From Pseudomonas guariconensis (GTDB taxonomy: Bacteria; Pseudomonadota; Gammaproteobacteria; Pseudomonadales; Pseudomonadaceae), in NCBI RefSeq assembly GCF_015680235.1, contig NZ_JADLJL010000001.1, positions 124,001 through 188,000 on the forward strand: a stretch of DNA of 64,000 bases. Reading direction: 5' to 3'. Under the pieces are notes generated by a model. The model saw only the letters and a list, made by a program, of their open reading frames with translations, did no database searches and was not told where the DNA came from. The translations under genes were made by a program, and so were the position numbers. Positions 8,160-16,565 of the stretch are shown here, one piece after another (position 1 is the first letter of the stretch; every line of letters begins with the position of its first letter).

Positions 8160-8294
8160 ATAGAACAACCCATGACTATTTGATTTTACGGGTCTCTTGT
8201 GGGAGCGGGCTTGTCCCGCGATTGGGCGAGGCCCGATATCACCGTCGCCTGGCAAGGGCTTCGCCCTTGATCGCGGGACAAGCCCGTTCCCACA
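8160..8294. repeat. Composite REP unit with internal hairpin
   Basis: REP cores at 8199-8222 and 8270-8294 face each other and enclose a linker containing the perfect hairpin CAAGGGC-TTC-GCCCTTG at 8253-8269. The same arrangement, inverted, occurs at 3055-3133. A roughly 40-base AT-richer flank at 8160-8198 is shared with the units at 3106-3170 and 44815-44880. Confidence 0.88.
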
Positions 8295-8372
8295 GGGGTC
8301 AGCATGTTGGCCGGTGAGGATGTTCAAGCCCAGGTGCTGGAGGCAGTCGCGGCTTTGTCGACGAGACCTTGA

Positions 8373-8966
8373 ATGAAACACGTTAATCTTCTGTTCGGCC
8401 TGTTGCTCGCTCTTCCCGTATGCGCGCAATCAGCCTGCCCGCCCGGCCAGTACGAGGTGTGCCTGATGGGCTGCTTCTGCGCGCCGATCGACCCCGGCCA
8501 GGCGGGCCAGATATTCAAGGACGTGGAAACCATGGCCTCCGGCAGCCTGGCTTTCGCGTTGCACCAGGCCCGTGACGAGGCGAGCGCAGCCGGCACCCAG
8601 CCGATCCCTCTGCACATCCGTGCCCAGCTCGAGCCGTGGTACGACTTCGCCGTGCTCGATGCAGCGCGTTATCGGGTAGGCAACGAAAAGCAGATGAGCG
8701 CGGCCAATGCCATATTGCAAAACCCGGATGTGAACGCGGTGACGTTGATCGACACGATCATCTTCCGCCGGGCGCAGGATGCCGAGGACAATGTCGCGCT
8801 CTGGGCCCATGAGCTCAAGCACGTGCAGCAATACCAGGAACTGGGAGTCGAGGAATTCGCCCGGCGGTATACGCGTAACTATGACGAGCTCGAGGGGCCG
8901 GCCTACCAGATCGAAGCACAGGTGGCCAAGGCGTTGCGCGAGAACAGTGCCGGGCGGGCCCGATAG
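8373..8966 (+). CDS. Secreted DUF4157-type putative metalloprotease
   Basis: A 197-aa protein with a clear N-terminal signal peptide (MKHVNLLFGLLLALPVCAQSA). The mature part carries paired cysteines (CPPGQYEVCLMGCFC) near residues 22-36 and a zincin-like motif HELKHVQQY near residue 148, followed by YDELEGPAYQIEAQ. This is the DUF4157 signature (HExxHxxQ variant with a downstream Glu). The known family includes peptidase-like domains, but its function is not established. It is probably periplasmic or exported. No operon partner: a REP spacer precedes it and the next gene is convergent. Confidence 0.7.
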   Translation: MKHVNLLFGLLLALPVCAQSACPPGQYEVCLMGCFCAPIDPGQAGQIFKDVETMASGSLAFALHQARDEASAAGTQPIPLHIRAQLEPWYDFAVLDAARYRVGNEKQMSAANAILQNPDVNAVTLIDTIIFRRAQDAEDNVALWAHELKHVQQYQELGVEEFARRYTRNYDELEGPAYQIEAQVAKALRENSAGRAR

Positions 8967-9007
8967 AGGAATCAGCAGCAGCGTAATTCAATACCGGCCA
9001 TGACCCC

Positions 9008-9886
9008 CTATTGGCCCAGGCACAGCGCCATGAACCGAGCAGCCGCCCGCGAAGGTGTCGCGGCATGGGGCATCAGGATCGAGAAATGGCGTGTCAGGGG
9101 CTGTGGCGCAATGCCCAGGCGGTGCAGGGCATTGTCTTCATGACGAATCGACATCGCTGACACGAAGCCGATGCCCATCCCTGCCCTGACTGCCTCCTTC
9201 ACCCCTTCCACTCCGGCGATCTCCAGCGCTACACGCATCGCCACGCCCTCTCGGGCGAAGGCGCGCTCCACCAATTGCCGCACGCCTGAACCACTTTCGC
9301 GCAGCACCAATGGGTAAGCCCCCAACACGGCGAGGGGTTGCGTCTGGCTGTCGCTCGCCAAAGGGTGGTTGCCCGGGACGATGGCGACGATTTCATCTTC
9401 GCGCCAGGCCGTGACTTCGGTGCCCAACGCCAGCTCCTGGCCGGGCGGCCCTTCGATCAGGGCGATATCGAGGGTTTCCAGCGCCGCAACGATTTCCGAG
9501 GTGTTGCCATTGGTCGTGGTGACGACTACATCCGGGTAACGCCCATGAAAATCCGCCAGCAGATAAGGCAATAGATAGCTGGCCGGCGTAGTGCTCGCAC
9601 CGATGCGCAACGTGCCACGCTCAAGGCCGCGCATGGCATCACGCAGTGCCTGGGCCTGGCGAAAGGTTTCGCGCAGGCGCTCGGCATGCCCAAGCAACTG
9701 CTCGCCGGCCGCGGTCAGGCGCACGCCACGGCCTGCGCGTTGGTACAACGGCTCGCCGAACGCTTCTTGCAACAGCTTGAGCTGGCCCGAGACGGCTGGC
9801 TGGGACAAATGCAGTGCGTTCGCGGCGTGGCTGATATTGCCATGCTCGGCAACCGTGGCGAACGTTATCAGTTGTTCTGGGGTCAT
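9008..9886 (-). CDS. LysR family regulator, YeiE-like
   Basis: A 292-aa LysR regulator. The winged helix-turn-helix is at residues 1-60 (LITFATVAEHGNISHAANALHLSQPAVSGQLKLLQ). The effector-binding domain follows at about 90-290 (LRIGASTTPASYLLPYLLADF). It diverges from a YeiH-type transporter gene across 111 bases. The YeiE/YeiH arrangement is known from enterobacteria, so it probably activates that transporter gene. The intergenic region is AT-rich and should hold its binding site, but I see no perfect palindrome. Confidence 0.88.
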   Translation of the reverse strand: MTPEQLITFATVAEHGNISHAANALHLSQPAVSGQLKLLQEAFGEPLYQRAGRGVRLTAAGEQLLGHAERLRETFRQAQALRDAMRGLERGTLRIGASTTPASYLLPYLLADFHGRYPDVVVTTTNGNTSEIVAALETLDIALIEGPPGQELALGTEVTAWREDEIVAIVPGNHPLASDSQTQPLAVLGAYPLVLRESGSGVRQLVERAFAREGVAMRVALEIAGVEGVKEAVRAGMGIGFVSAMSIRHEDNALHRLGIAPQPLTRHFSILMPHAATPSRAAARFMALCLGQ

Positions 9887-9997
9887 TGGGTAAAAATATC
9901 AGCTAAGCGGATACTTTACATCTCAAAGTACGATTTTTTATAAGCTTATAACTGAATTAACGTAGACCTCATCTCGTCACCGTTCGGAGGTCCTACC

Positions 9998-11059
9998 ATG
10001 ACCACGGCCCCTGCCACTCCGGCCCTCGCGCCCACCCACTCCACGCGTGGGCGGCTCAATGGCATCCTGTTCGTTGCCCTGTTCGCCTTCGCTGTCACCC
10101 AAGTGTCAGCCTTGCCCGCCATCGCCGGGCTGGGCATCAGCCCACTCATCGTCGGTATCGTCGCTGGTGCCCTGTATGGCAATGCCTTGCGCCATGGCCT
10201 GCCGGAGAGCTGGGCAGCAGGTGTGAACTTTTCCGCGCGCAACCTGCTGCGCCTGGCGGTGGCCTTCTTCGGCCTGCGCGTCAGCCTGCAGGAAATCGCC
10301 CAAGTGGGTTGGTCGGGGCTCACCGTCTCGTTGTTGGTGGTCGTCAGCACGCTGCTGGTCGGCCTGTGGGTCGGCATGAAGGTGATGAAGCTGGACCGCG
10401 ACACCGCCCTGCTCACGGCCGCCGGCAGCGCGATCTGCGGTGCGGCGGCGGTGCTGGCGTTCGAGTCGGCGCTGCGCTCGCAGCCACACAAGGCCGCCAT
10501 GGCCGTGGGCAGCGTGGTGCTGTTCGGTACGCTGTCGATGTTCCTCTATCCGCTGACGGTGAGCGCCGGGTGGGTACAACTCGATACCTTGGGCGTGGGT
10601 CTGTTCTTCGGCGGTACCCTGCACGAGGTGGCCCAGGTGGTAGGCGCGGCCAGCAACGTGAGCCCGCAAGCCACGCACATCGCCACCATCGTCAAGATGA
10701 CCCGGGTCCTGCTGCTGGTGCCGGTGCTGCTGGTGGTCGGCCTGTGGATCAGCCGCTCGCGCGCGCCGGGCCAGGCCCAGGGTGGCGGTCGCATCGCGGT
10801 GCCATGGTTCGCCTTTGGCTTTCTGCTGTTGGTGCTGGTCAATTCGCTGCAGGTATTGCCTGCACCGCTGGTCACCTCGATCAACAACCTGGACACCTTT
10901 GCCCTGACCATGGCCATGACGGCCCTGGGCATAGAAACCCGCTTCAGCCAGATCCGCCAGGCAGGCCCGCGCGCCTTGCTCACCGGGGCATTGCTGAACC
11001 TGTGGTTGATCGGCGGCGGGCTGGCGATCACCCTGGGTGTACAACGTCTGCTCGGCTAG
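9998..11059 (+). CDS. YeiH family membrane transporter (putative sulfate exporter)
   Basis: A 353-aa integral membrane protein of the UPF0324/YeiH family, with about ten hydrophobic helices. Family-typical stretches include FSARNLLRLAVAFFGLRVSLQEIAQVG near residues 77-103, TALLTAAGSAICGAAAVLAFE near 134-154 and FFGGTLHEVAQVVGAA near 203-218. Some members are annotated as putative sulfate exporters and this is only tentative. Start ATG at 9998 with GGAGG upstream. Regulated probably by the divergent LysR gene. Confidence 0.85.
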   Translation: MTTAPATPALAPTHSTRGRLNGILFVALFAFAVTQVSALPAIAGLGISPLIVGIVAGALYGNALRHGLPESWAAGVNFSARNLLRLAVAFFGLRVSLQEIAQVGWSGLTVSLLVVVSTLLVGLWVGMKVMKLDRDTALLTAAGSAICGAAAVLAFESALRSQPHKAAMAVGSVVLFGTLSMFLYPLTVSAGWVQLDTLGVGLFFGGTLHEVAQVVGAASNVSPQATHIATIVKMTRVLLLVPVLLVVGLWISRSRAPGQAQGGGRIAVPWFAFGFLLLVLVNSLQVLPAPLVTSINNLDTFALTMAMTALGIETRFSQIRQAGPRALLTGALLNLWLIGGGLAITLGVQRLLG

Positions 11060-11147
11060 GCTTTTTCGGCGCCCCCCTCGTTGCCGTGCGCATTTGTCGG
11101 TATGGTGGTGTCCAAGTAGGAGTTTTACACGCACAGGAAAGACTTAG

Positions 11148-12521
11148 ATGCCCCAACGCAATGTCATCAACGCATCCGTCAGCCCCAAAGGCAGCCTGGA
11201 GACGCTGTCGCAACGTGAAGTCCAGCAACTGAGTGAAGTCGGTACCGGTAGTCTGTACACCCTGTTCCGCCAGTGCGCCCTGGCCATCCTCAATACCGGG
11301 GCCCATGTCGACAACGCCAAGACCATCCTCGAGGCCTACCAGGACTTCGAGGTGCGCATCCACCAGCAAGATCGCGGCGTGCGCCTGGAGCTGCTCAACG
11401 CCCCCGCCGACGCCTTCGTCGATGGCGAGATGATCGCCAGCACCCGCGAGATGCTCTTCAGCGCCCTGCGCGATATCGTCTACACCGAAAGCGAATTGGC
11501 CAGCCAGCGTATCGACCTGGAGAGTTCCCAAGGCATCACCGACTACGTCTTCCACCTGCTGCGCAACGCCCGCACCCTACGCCCGGGCGTCGAGCCGAAG
11601 ATGGTGGTGTGCTGGGGCGGCCATTCGATCAGCAGCGAGGAGTACCAGTACACCAAGAAGGTCGGCCACGAATTGGGCCTGCGCAAGCTGGATGTCTGCA
11701 CCGGTTGCGGCCCAGGCGTGATGAAAGGCCCGATGAAGGGAGCGACCATCGCCCACGCCAAGCAGCGCATGCACGGCAGCCGCTACCTCGGCCTGACCGA
11801 GCCGGGCATCATCGCCGCCGAAGCGCCCAACCCGATCGTCAACGAACTGGTGATCCTGCCGGACATCGAGAAGCGCCTGGAAGCCTTCGTGCGGGTCGGC
11901 CACGGCATCATCATCTTCCCCGGTGGCGCGGGTACCGCCGAGGAGTTCCTGTACCTGCTGGGCATCCTCATGCACCCGGACAACCAGGACCTGCCTTTCC
12001 CGGTCATCCTCACCGGCCCGCGCAGCGCCGAGGCCTATCTGCAGCAGCTGCACGCCTTTGTCGGCGCCACCCTGGGCGAAACAGCCCAGCGCCATTACAA
12101 GATCATCATCGACGACCCGGCCGAGGTGGCCCGACATATGGTCGAAGGGCTGCTGGCGGTCAAGCAGTTCCGCCGCGAGCGCAACGACGCCTTCCACTTC
12201 AACTGGCTGCTCAAGATCGAGGAAGGCTTCCAGCGCCCGTTCGACCCGACCCACGAGAACATGGCCAACCTGGACCTGCGTCGGGAACTGCCGCCTCACG
12301 AGTTGGCGGCCAACCTGCGCCGGGCGTTTTCCGGAGTGGTGGCCGGCAACGTCAAGGACAAGGGCATTCGCCTGATCGAAGAGCACGGGCCGTACCAGAT
12401 TCGCGGTGACAGCGCCGTGCTGGATCCGCTGGGGCGGTTGCTGCAGGCGTTCGTCGACCAGCACCGGATGAAGTTGCCTGGGGGGGCGGCGTATGTGCCG
12501 TGCTACCAAGTCGTGACTTGA
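11148..12521 (+). CDS. ppnN: Pyrimidine/purine nucleotide 5'-monophosphate nucleosidase (YgdH/LOG family)
   Basis: A 457-aa protein, the full length of PpnN (YgdH). It hydrolyses the N-glycosidic bond of nucleoside monophosphates, giving ribose 5-phosphate and free base in purine salvage. The N-terminal regulatory region is at residues 1-140. The Rossmann-like LOG core contains VVCWGGHSI near residue 148, CTGCGPGVMKGPMKGA near 186 and FPGGAGTAEEFLYLLGI near 260 (the PGGxGTxxE catalytic motif). A C-terminal YgdH domain follows. In E. coli it binds (p)ppGpp; whether that holds here is not visible. Monocistronic in this window. Confidence 0.92.
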   Translation: MPQRNVINASVSPKGSLETLSQREVQQLSEVGTGSLYTLFRQCALAILNTGAHVDNAKTILEAYQDFEVRIHQQDRGVRLELLNAPADAFVDGEMIASTREMLFSALRDIVYTESELASQRIDLESSQGITDYVFHLLRNARTLRPGVEPKMVVCWGGHSISSEEYQYTKKVGHELGLRKLDVCTGCGPGVMKGPMKGATIAHAKQRMHGSRYLGLTEPGIIAAEAPNPIVNELVILPDIEKRLEAFVRVGHGIIIFPGGAGTAEEFLYLLGILMHPDNQDLPFPVILTGPRSAEAYLQQLHAFVGATLGETAQRHYKIIIDDPAEVARHMVEGLLAVKQFRRERNDAFHFNWLLKIEEGFQRPFDPTHENMANLDLRRELPPHELAANLRRAFSGVVAGNVKDKGIRLIEEHGPYQIRGDSAVLDPLGRLLQAFVDQHRMKLPGGAAYVPCYQVVT

Positions 12522-12533
12522 GGTCTTTGGGGC

Positions 12534-12622
12534 CGCTTTGCGGCCCTTTCGCGGCACGAGGCCGCTCCTACAGGCGCAGTGCGACAAGCCTGACCTCTGT
12601 GGGAGCGGGCTTGTCCCGCGAT
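12534..12622. repeat. REP-type palindromes after ppnN
   Basis: A REP core GGGAGCGGGCTTGTCCCGCG occupies 12601-12620. An older variant with GCGGCACGAGGCCGCTCCTACAG-type sequence lies at 12551-12573. No coding potential is evident. Confidence 0.8.
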
Positions 12623-12714
12623 GGAGGGCTTGCAACATCCTGCAGACATTTCCTACGCCAAGCAGTGAACCTGCCTCGATAAAAACGGTCTTTCGCTGAC
12701 GGTCAAACCACCGA

Positions 12715-12750
12715 CCGGTTCATCGGCCCAGTCACCGGGCCTTCTTTTGT
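12715..12750 (+). terminator. Possible terminator or attenuator in the leader of the SH3 gene
   Basis: GGCCC at 12725-12729 pairs with GGGCC at 12737-12741 and is followed by the T-rich TTCTTTTGT. An overlapping alternative pairing, CCGGT (12715-12719) with ACCGG (12734-12738), would break it. The hairpin ends about 20 bases before the start codon. It is either a terminator of upstream transcription or a leader attenuator. Confidence 0.4.
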
Positions 12751-12771
12751 CCTGTTTCAGCGAAGACCACC

Positions 12772-13413
12772 ATGCCCGACTTCCGCCCTGCCTCCCCTGC
12801 CCTTGCCACCCTGTTCGCCGCCGCCCTGGTCGCCCTCGCCGGCCCTGCCCATGCCGAAGAGCCGGCCAGCGATGCGCGCTGGGTCAGCGACAGCCTGAGC
12901 ACCTATGTGCGCAGCGGGCCGACCAACGGTCACCGCATCGTAGGCTCGGTCAAGGCCGGGCAGAAGGTCACCCTGGTCGACACCCAGGGCAACTACAGCC
13001 AGGTACGCGGCCAGAACGGCGACCTGGTGTGGATTCTCAACAGCGACCTGCAATCGGTGCCTGGCCAGGCCGAGCGCCTGCCAGCGCTGGATGCGAAGGT
13101 GGCGCAGCTGTCCGATCAGCTCAAGACCATCGACGACAGCTGGAAGAACCGCGTGCAAGGCATGCAGGAGACCCTCGACTCGCGCAAGGCGCTGATCGAC
13201 GAGCTGGAGGCTCGTAACAAGTCGCTCAACGAGCAGCTCGATCAGGCGCAGTCATCCCTGCGCGATACCCAGGCACGCCTGGGTGACGAGAACAAGCAGG
13301 TGATGATGCGCTACATGGTGTATGGCGGCAGCATTGCCGGTGCCGGCCTGCTGGCGGGCCTGATCCTGCCGGCCCTGACCCGTGGGCGCAAGCGCAACGA
13401 CCGCTGGTTCTAA
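12772..13413 (+). CDS. SH3-domain membrane protein (YgiM / TIGR04211 type)
   Basis: A 213-aa protein with a signal peptide (residues 1-28, cleaved after GPAHAEE or similar). A bacterial SH3 domain follows at about 35-95 (WVSDSLSTYVRSGPTNGHRIVGSVKAGQKVTLV). A predicted coiled coil spans 100-175, rich in Leu, Asp, Gln and Lys. One C-terminal membrane helix lies near 185-205 (VYGGSIAGAGLLAGLILPAL), ending in a basic tail. The domain order matches the TIGR04211/YgiM family, thought to act at the cell envelope. ATG at 12772 has no strong Shine-Dalgarno; a hairpin lies in the leader. Confidence 0.85.
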   Translation: MPDFRPASPALATLFAAALVALAGPAHAEEPASDARWVSDSLSTYVRSGPTNGHRIVGSVKAGQKVTLVDTQGNYSQVRGQNGDLVWILNSDLQSVPGQAERLPALDAKVAQLSDQLKTIDDSWKNRVQGMQETLDSRKALIDELEARNKSLNEQLDQAQSSLRDTQARLGDENKQVMMRYMVYGGSIAGAGLLAGLILPALTRGRKRNDRWF

Positions 13414-13505
13414 GGGCGCGTACGGGCAGCGCCAACCTGTGGGATGGCTCCGGCTTCGCCGGTGTCCGCGGGACTAGCCCGCTCCTACAGGGTACCGACC
13501 GCCGC

Positions 13506-14441
13506 CTAACCCGTCTGGTTGGTGACGCCGAACGGGATGTGCACCGAGGGCACCACGGTACGGGTGCTCTTCAGGTGCCCCGACTGGTCGTCGAAGAAGA
13601 TGTGCGGCTTGAGCACCTGCAGCACCCGGCGCTTTTCGATGCCGCCCAGGAAGAACGCATCATTGGCCATGACGCCCCAGCTCTTGAGCGTATTTAGCGC
13701 ACGCTCATGGGACGGTGCATTGCGGGCGGTGACGATGGAGACCCGCAGGCGGTTCTCGTAGCCTTCGTGCTTGAGCTTGTATTGCTCTTCGATCGCCTGG
13801 ATCCTCGCGATCCGCACGAAGAACTCCTTGAGCGGCCCTGGGTTGTGAGGCTGGGTGACATTGGTCACCTCATGGGCATGAAAACCCACCAGGCCATCGC
13901 GCTGCATCACGGCTTCCGACTCGTCCCCGGCCAGCACGCCGTCGAAGTCGAAGGCGATGCGCAGGCTGTCGTCGCTTTCGTCATCGTCGAACTGCGAATC
14001 GAGCACCTGGCCCGCCGGATGGCCGGCCTGGATCGCCGCGTCCACGTGTTTCTTGTCGGCAGAGAGGAACAGGGCGATGTTCAACGCCGGGATATATTCA
14101 TAGGGCGACCGGCCCTGCATAAAGATTGCCCGAGTCATGTTCAGGCCGTAATGCTCGATGGTCTTCATCACGCGCAGGCCGGTGTCCGGGTCGTTCTGCG
14201 ACAGCAGCACGACCTCCACCAACGGGTCGTTGGGGTCTTCGCGCAGGTCGTTCAGCGCCAGCAGACGCTTGATGAAGGGATAAGCGATGCCCTTGCCCAA
14301 CGGGGTGTGCAGGTGCTGCTCCTGGTACTTGCGGTATTGCGCCTCGCCTTCGCGGCGGAACACCGCATCGGACTCGCTGAGGTCGAACACCGCGCTCGAA
14401 GCCACGCCGATCACCAGGCGGGCGTCCACGTCATACGCCAC
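13506..14441 (-). CDS. 5'-nucleotidase (NT5C/PF06189 type)
   Basis: A 311-aa member of the 5-nucleotidase family, expected to remove the phosphate from nucleoside 5'-monophosphates. Haloacid-dehalogenase-like motifs are visible: LVIGVASSAVFDLSESDAVF near residues 8-27, IAFDFDGVLAGDESEA near 165-180 (DxD motif) and IFFDDQSGHL near 285-294. I chose the GTG start at 14441 because AAGGAG sits nine bases upstream and the family N-terminus is AYDxDxxLVIG; the longer in-frame reading upstream is only a shadow of the MOSC gene. The start overlaps the end of the MOSC gene by 11 bases, so the two are probably coupled. Confidence 0.87.
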   Translation of the reverse strand: MAYDVDARLVIGVASSAVFDLSESDAVFRREGEAQYRKYQEQHLHTPLGKGIAYPFIKRLLALNDLREDPNDPLVEVVLLSQNDPDTGLRVMKTIEHYGLNMTRAIFMQGRSPYEYIPALNIALFLSADKKHVDAAIQAGHPAGQVLDSQFDDDESDDSLRIAFDFDGVLAGDESEAVMQRDGLVGFHAHEVTNVTQPHNPGPLKEFFVRIARIQAIEEQYKLKHEGYENRLRVSIVTARNAPSHERALNTLKSWGVMANDAFFLGGIEKRRVLQVLKPHIFFDDQSGHLKSTRTVVPSVHIPFGVTNQTG

Positions 14442-15147
14442 TGGCAGGTGCTCCTTCCAGGCGCGAGGCCCAGTCTTCAACCTGGCGCTGCTCCAGGCGC
14501 CGCTGCAAGGTCCTGCGCCATGACGGCACCAGTGGCAAGGCCAGGCATTGCGCCAGCAACTCCGGTTCGAGGTGCCTGTCGAACAGCACCGCCGACAGCC
14601 TCGCCACCGACCACTCGCCATGCGGGCGCTCGACCAGCTGCAAGCGATCGCCCGGCCGCACCACGCCTTCTTCGAGCACCCGGTAGTACCAACCGGTGCG
14701 CCCGCTCTGCTGCACGCGCAGGGCCATCTGGGCCACCTCGAAGCGATCATTGAGCTTCCAGCAGGGCATGCGCCCCTGGGAGACTTCCAGCAGCGCCGAG
14801 CCCACGCGGATCCGGTCTGCCAGGCAGACATCCGTCTCGCGCCAGCCAGTGGTGCTGAAGTTCTCGCCGAACGCCCCTGGCTGCGCCAGCAATGGGTGCT
14901 CGCCGAGTTCGGCGGCCCAGTCGAGATAATGTTCATGAGGGTAATGATGAATTGCCTTCTCGATACCGCCGTGTACCCGCAGGTCGCCCTGCTCGTCGCC
15001 TTCAAGGCCCAGGAAGGTGACCTTGAGCGGGCCCTGCCGGGGCTGCTTGTCGATGGCGCTGCGTGAGCCAGGTCGCGTGAAGGGCTGGGCGTGTCCGGTG
15101 AGCAGGCAGTCGAGGGCAAGGGTGGTCTGGGGCATGCGCAATCTCAT
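14431..15147 (-). CDS. MOSC domain protein (YiiM-like)
   Basis: A protein of about 238 aa with a MOSC domain at residues about 40-175. Motifs include GLEGDEQGDLRVHGGIEKAIHHYP near 48-69 and the conserved Cys in GRMPCWKLNDRF near 126. YiiM relatives reduce N-hydroxylated substrates using molybdenum cofactor; that role is inferred. Two starts are possible, 15147 (MRLRMPQ) and 15135 (MPQTTLALD); neither has a strong ribosome binding site and the shorter one fits family alignments better. The 3' end overlaps the 5'-nucleotidase start. Confidence 0.85.
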   Translation of the reverse strand: MRLRMPQTTLALDCLLTGHAQPFTRPGSRSAIDKQPRQGPLKVTFLGLEGDEQGDLRVHGGIEKAIHHYPHEHYLDWAAELGEHPLLAQPGAFGENFSTTGWRETDVCLADRIRVGSALLEVSQGRMPCWKLNDRFEVAQMALRVQQSGRTGWYYRVLEEGVVRPGDRLQLVERPHGEWSVARLSAVLFDRHLEPELLAQCLALPLVPSWRRTLQRRLEQRQVEDWASRLEGAPASGV

Positions 15148-15272
15148 GAGCTATCGCTATAGCGCAAAGCTTACCCGAGACCAGGCCCGTACCGGAACGC
15201 CCTGGCGCCCGGTTTCGCCAGCCCCGCAACTGCACCAGCGCGAATGAGGGCCGACGAAACCAGAGGGATGCG

Positions 15273-15542
15273 CTATCTGCCCCGCGCCTTGTTGTAGATG
15301 GTCTTGGCGCGGTCGGCCGAGGCCTGGCATTTGGTCATGTCGCCAGCGGCCTGGGCATCCTTGGCCTGGGTGAGCAACTTCTGATAGTCCTGGGCCATGC
15401 CACCATGCAAGGCCTGGCCATCGGCCTTGTGGATGTCCTCGAGTTCCTTGATCTTGGCGGCGCAGTTGGTTTCGGGGCCGGATTCGGCGTGGGCGGCAAA
15501 GCTTAATACGGACGCGATCAGCAGCAGTGTCATGGATTTCAT
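15273..15542 (-). CDS. Small secreted protein of unknown function
   Basis: An 89-aa protein with a signal peptide (MKSMTLLLIASVLSFAAHAES). The mature part is helical and charged, with two Cys (NCAAKIKELEDIHKADG and TKCQASADRAK). Start at 15542 has GGAGAAGG upstream; further in-frame ATGs upstream lack such a site. It resembles short hypothetical periplasmic proteins common in Pseudomonas, and I know of no assigned function. It stands alone between the MOSC gene and a divergent GNAT gene. Confidence 0.7.
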   Translation of the reverse strand: MKSMTLLLIASVLSFAAHAESGPETNCAAKIKELEDIHKADGQALHGGMAQDYQKLLTQAKDAQAAGDMTKCQASADRAKTIYNKARGR

Positions 15543-15768
15543 GGAGCCTTCTCCTTTAGAAGAACCGGACTTCTGGCAAGCGCCTGGACGGCTCGACGCA
15601 GCGAAAAGCATAGCCCTCCATGAAGATTCGGCCAGGCGCCGGGGCCGCGCGAGGACGTACCCGGTATTGCGCCGCATGACCTCGCACGGATGCGCGCCGG
15701 CCTGGGTTAAACTGTGCCCCCTGCGCTTTACCGCGCGGCACGATTCGACCCTAGCTGGAGCTTGCCCG

Positions 15769-16455
15769 ATGTTCATCCTCAGCCGTCTCGACGGTGTACC
15801 TCCCGAATCCTTCCAGAACCAGATCCGTCAGTTGGTGATCGATCATGTCGGCGAGCTGAGCAGCGTGGCCATCACCGCGGACAACCCGCTGTATCCCCTG
15901 TACCAATATGGCGTCGGCCTGGAAGTGCATCAGTACCTGCAGGCGCTGGACGGCACACGCGGCCTGGCGGTGGAGCTGACGCTCGCCCTGGATGCCGATG
16001 CGCCCGACCAGTTGCTCGGCTTCGCCCTCGCCCTGCCCGCTCAGGACGATGCCCAGGCTTGCGCCCTGGCCTTTCTCGCCGTGTTGCCCAGCCACCGCCA
16101 CCATGGTATCGCCCGTGCGCTGCTGGCCGACGTCCAGGCACGCCATGCCTGTATCGAACTCAATGCCTTCGCAGGCCAGGTGCCCTGGTTCGAGGCGATG
16201 GGCCTGCAGGTCGTCGCCACCGCCGGGCCCCAGGTATTGATGAGCAACACCGGGCAGGCCAGCGGCGCCTTGATCGGCCGCCTGGACATCGCACCGATCT
16301 ACCGCACCACCGAGGTACGGCAGATCCACGCCTACCTGCTCAAGCAGCACGGCGAAGAGGCCATGCTTGAAGCGGAAAAACAGCGCGATGAGCGCCTGGA
16401 TGCACTGACCTTGCAGGCACAGGCCTGCGTGAAACAGCGCAAGACCGTGCATTGA
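15769..16455 (+). CDS. GNAT family N-acetyltransferase
   Basis: A 228-aa protein with an acetyltransferase fold. The acetyl-CoA binding stretch LAFLAVLPSHRHHGIARALLADVQARH near residues 100-126 matches the R/QxxGxG/A signature (HRHHGIA). A C-terminal extension of about 60 residues (YRTTEVRQIHAYLLKQHGEEAMLEAEKQR) is helical. Start ATG at 15769 has TGGAG nine bases upstream. The substrate is unknown. It stands alone; the neighbour downstream is convergent. Confidence 0.8.
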   Translation: MFILSRLDGVPPESFQNQIRQLVIDHVGELSSVAITADNPLYPLYQYGVGLEVHQYLQALDGTRGLAVELTLALDADAPDQLLGFALALPAQDDAQACALAFLAVLPSHRHHGIARALLADVQARHACIELNAFAGQVPWFEAMGLQVVATAGPQVLMSNTGQASGALIGRLDIAPIYRTTEVRQIHAYLLKQHGEEAMLEAEKQRDERLDALTLQAQACVKQRKTVH

Positions 16456-16565
16456 AACCGGCTGGCAGTCGTTTAGTGCCGGCCCTGCTACCGCAGTGAC
16501 GTGACCTGGAATGAAACGCGGCCGGGTCCCCATGGGGAGCCGGCCGCGCTGTGCTGCAAGAGGCC

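Noticed and set aside
13506-15119. A 537-residue fusion of the MOSC region with the 5'-nucleotidase
   Set aside because: The first 226 residues are the MOSC gene read in the wrong frame; a GTG with AAGGAG marks the real start.
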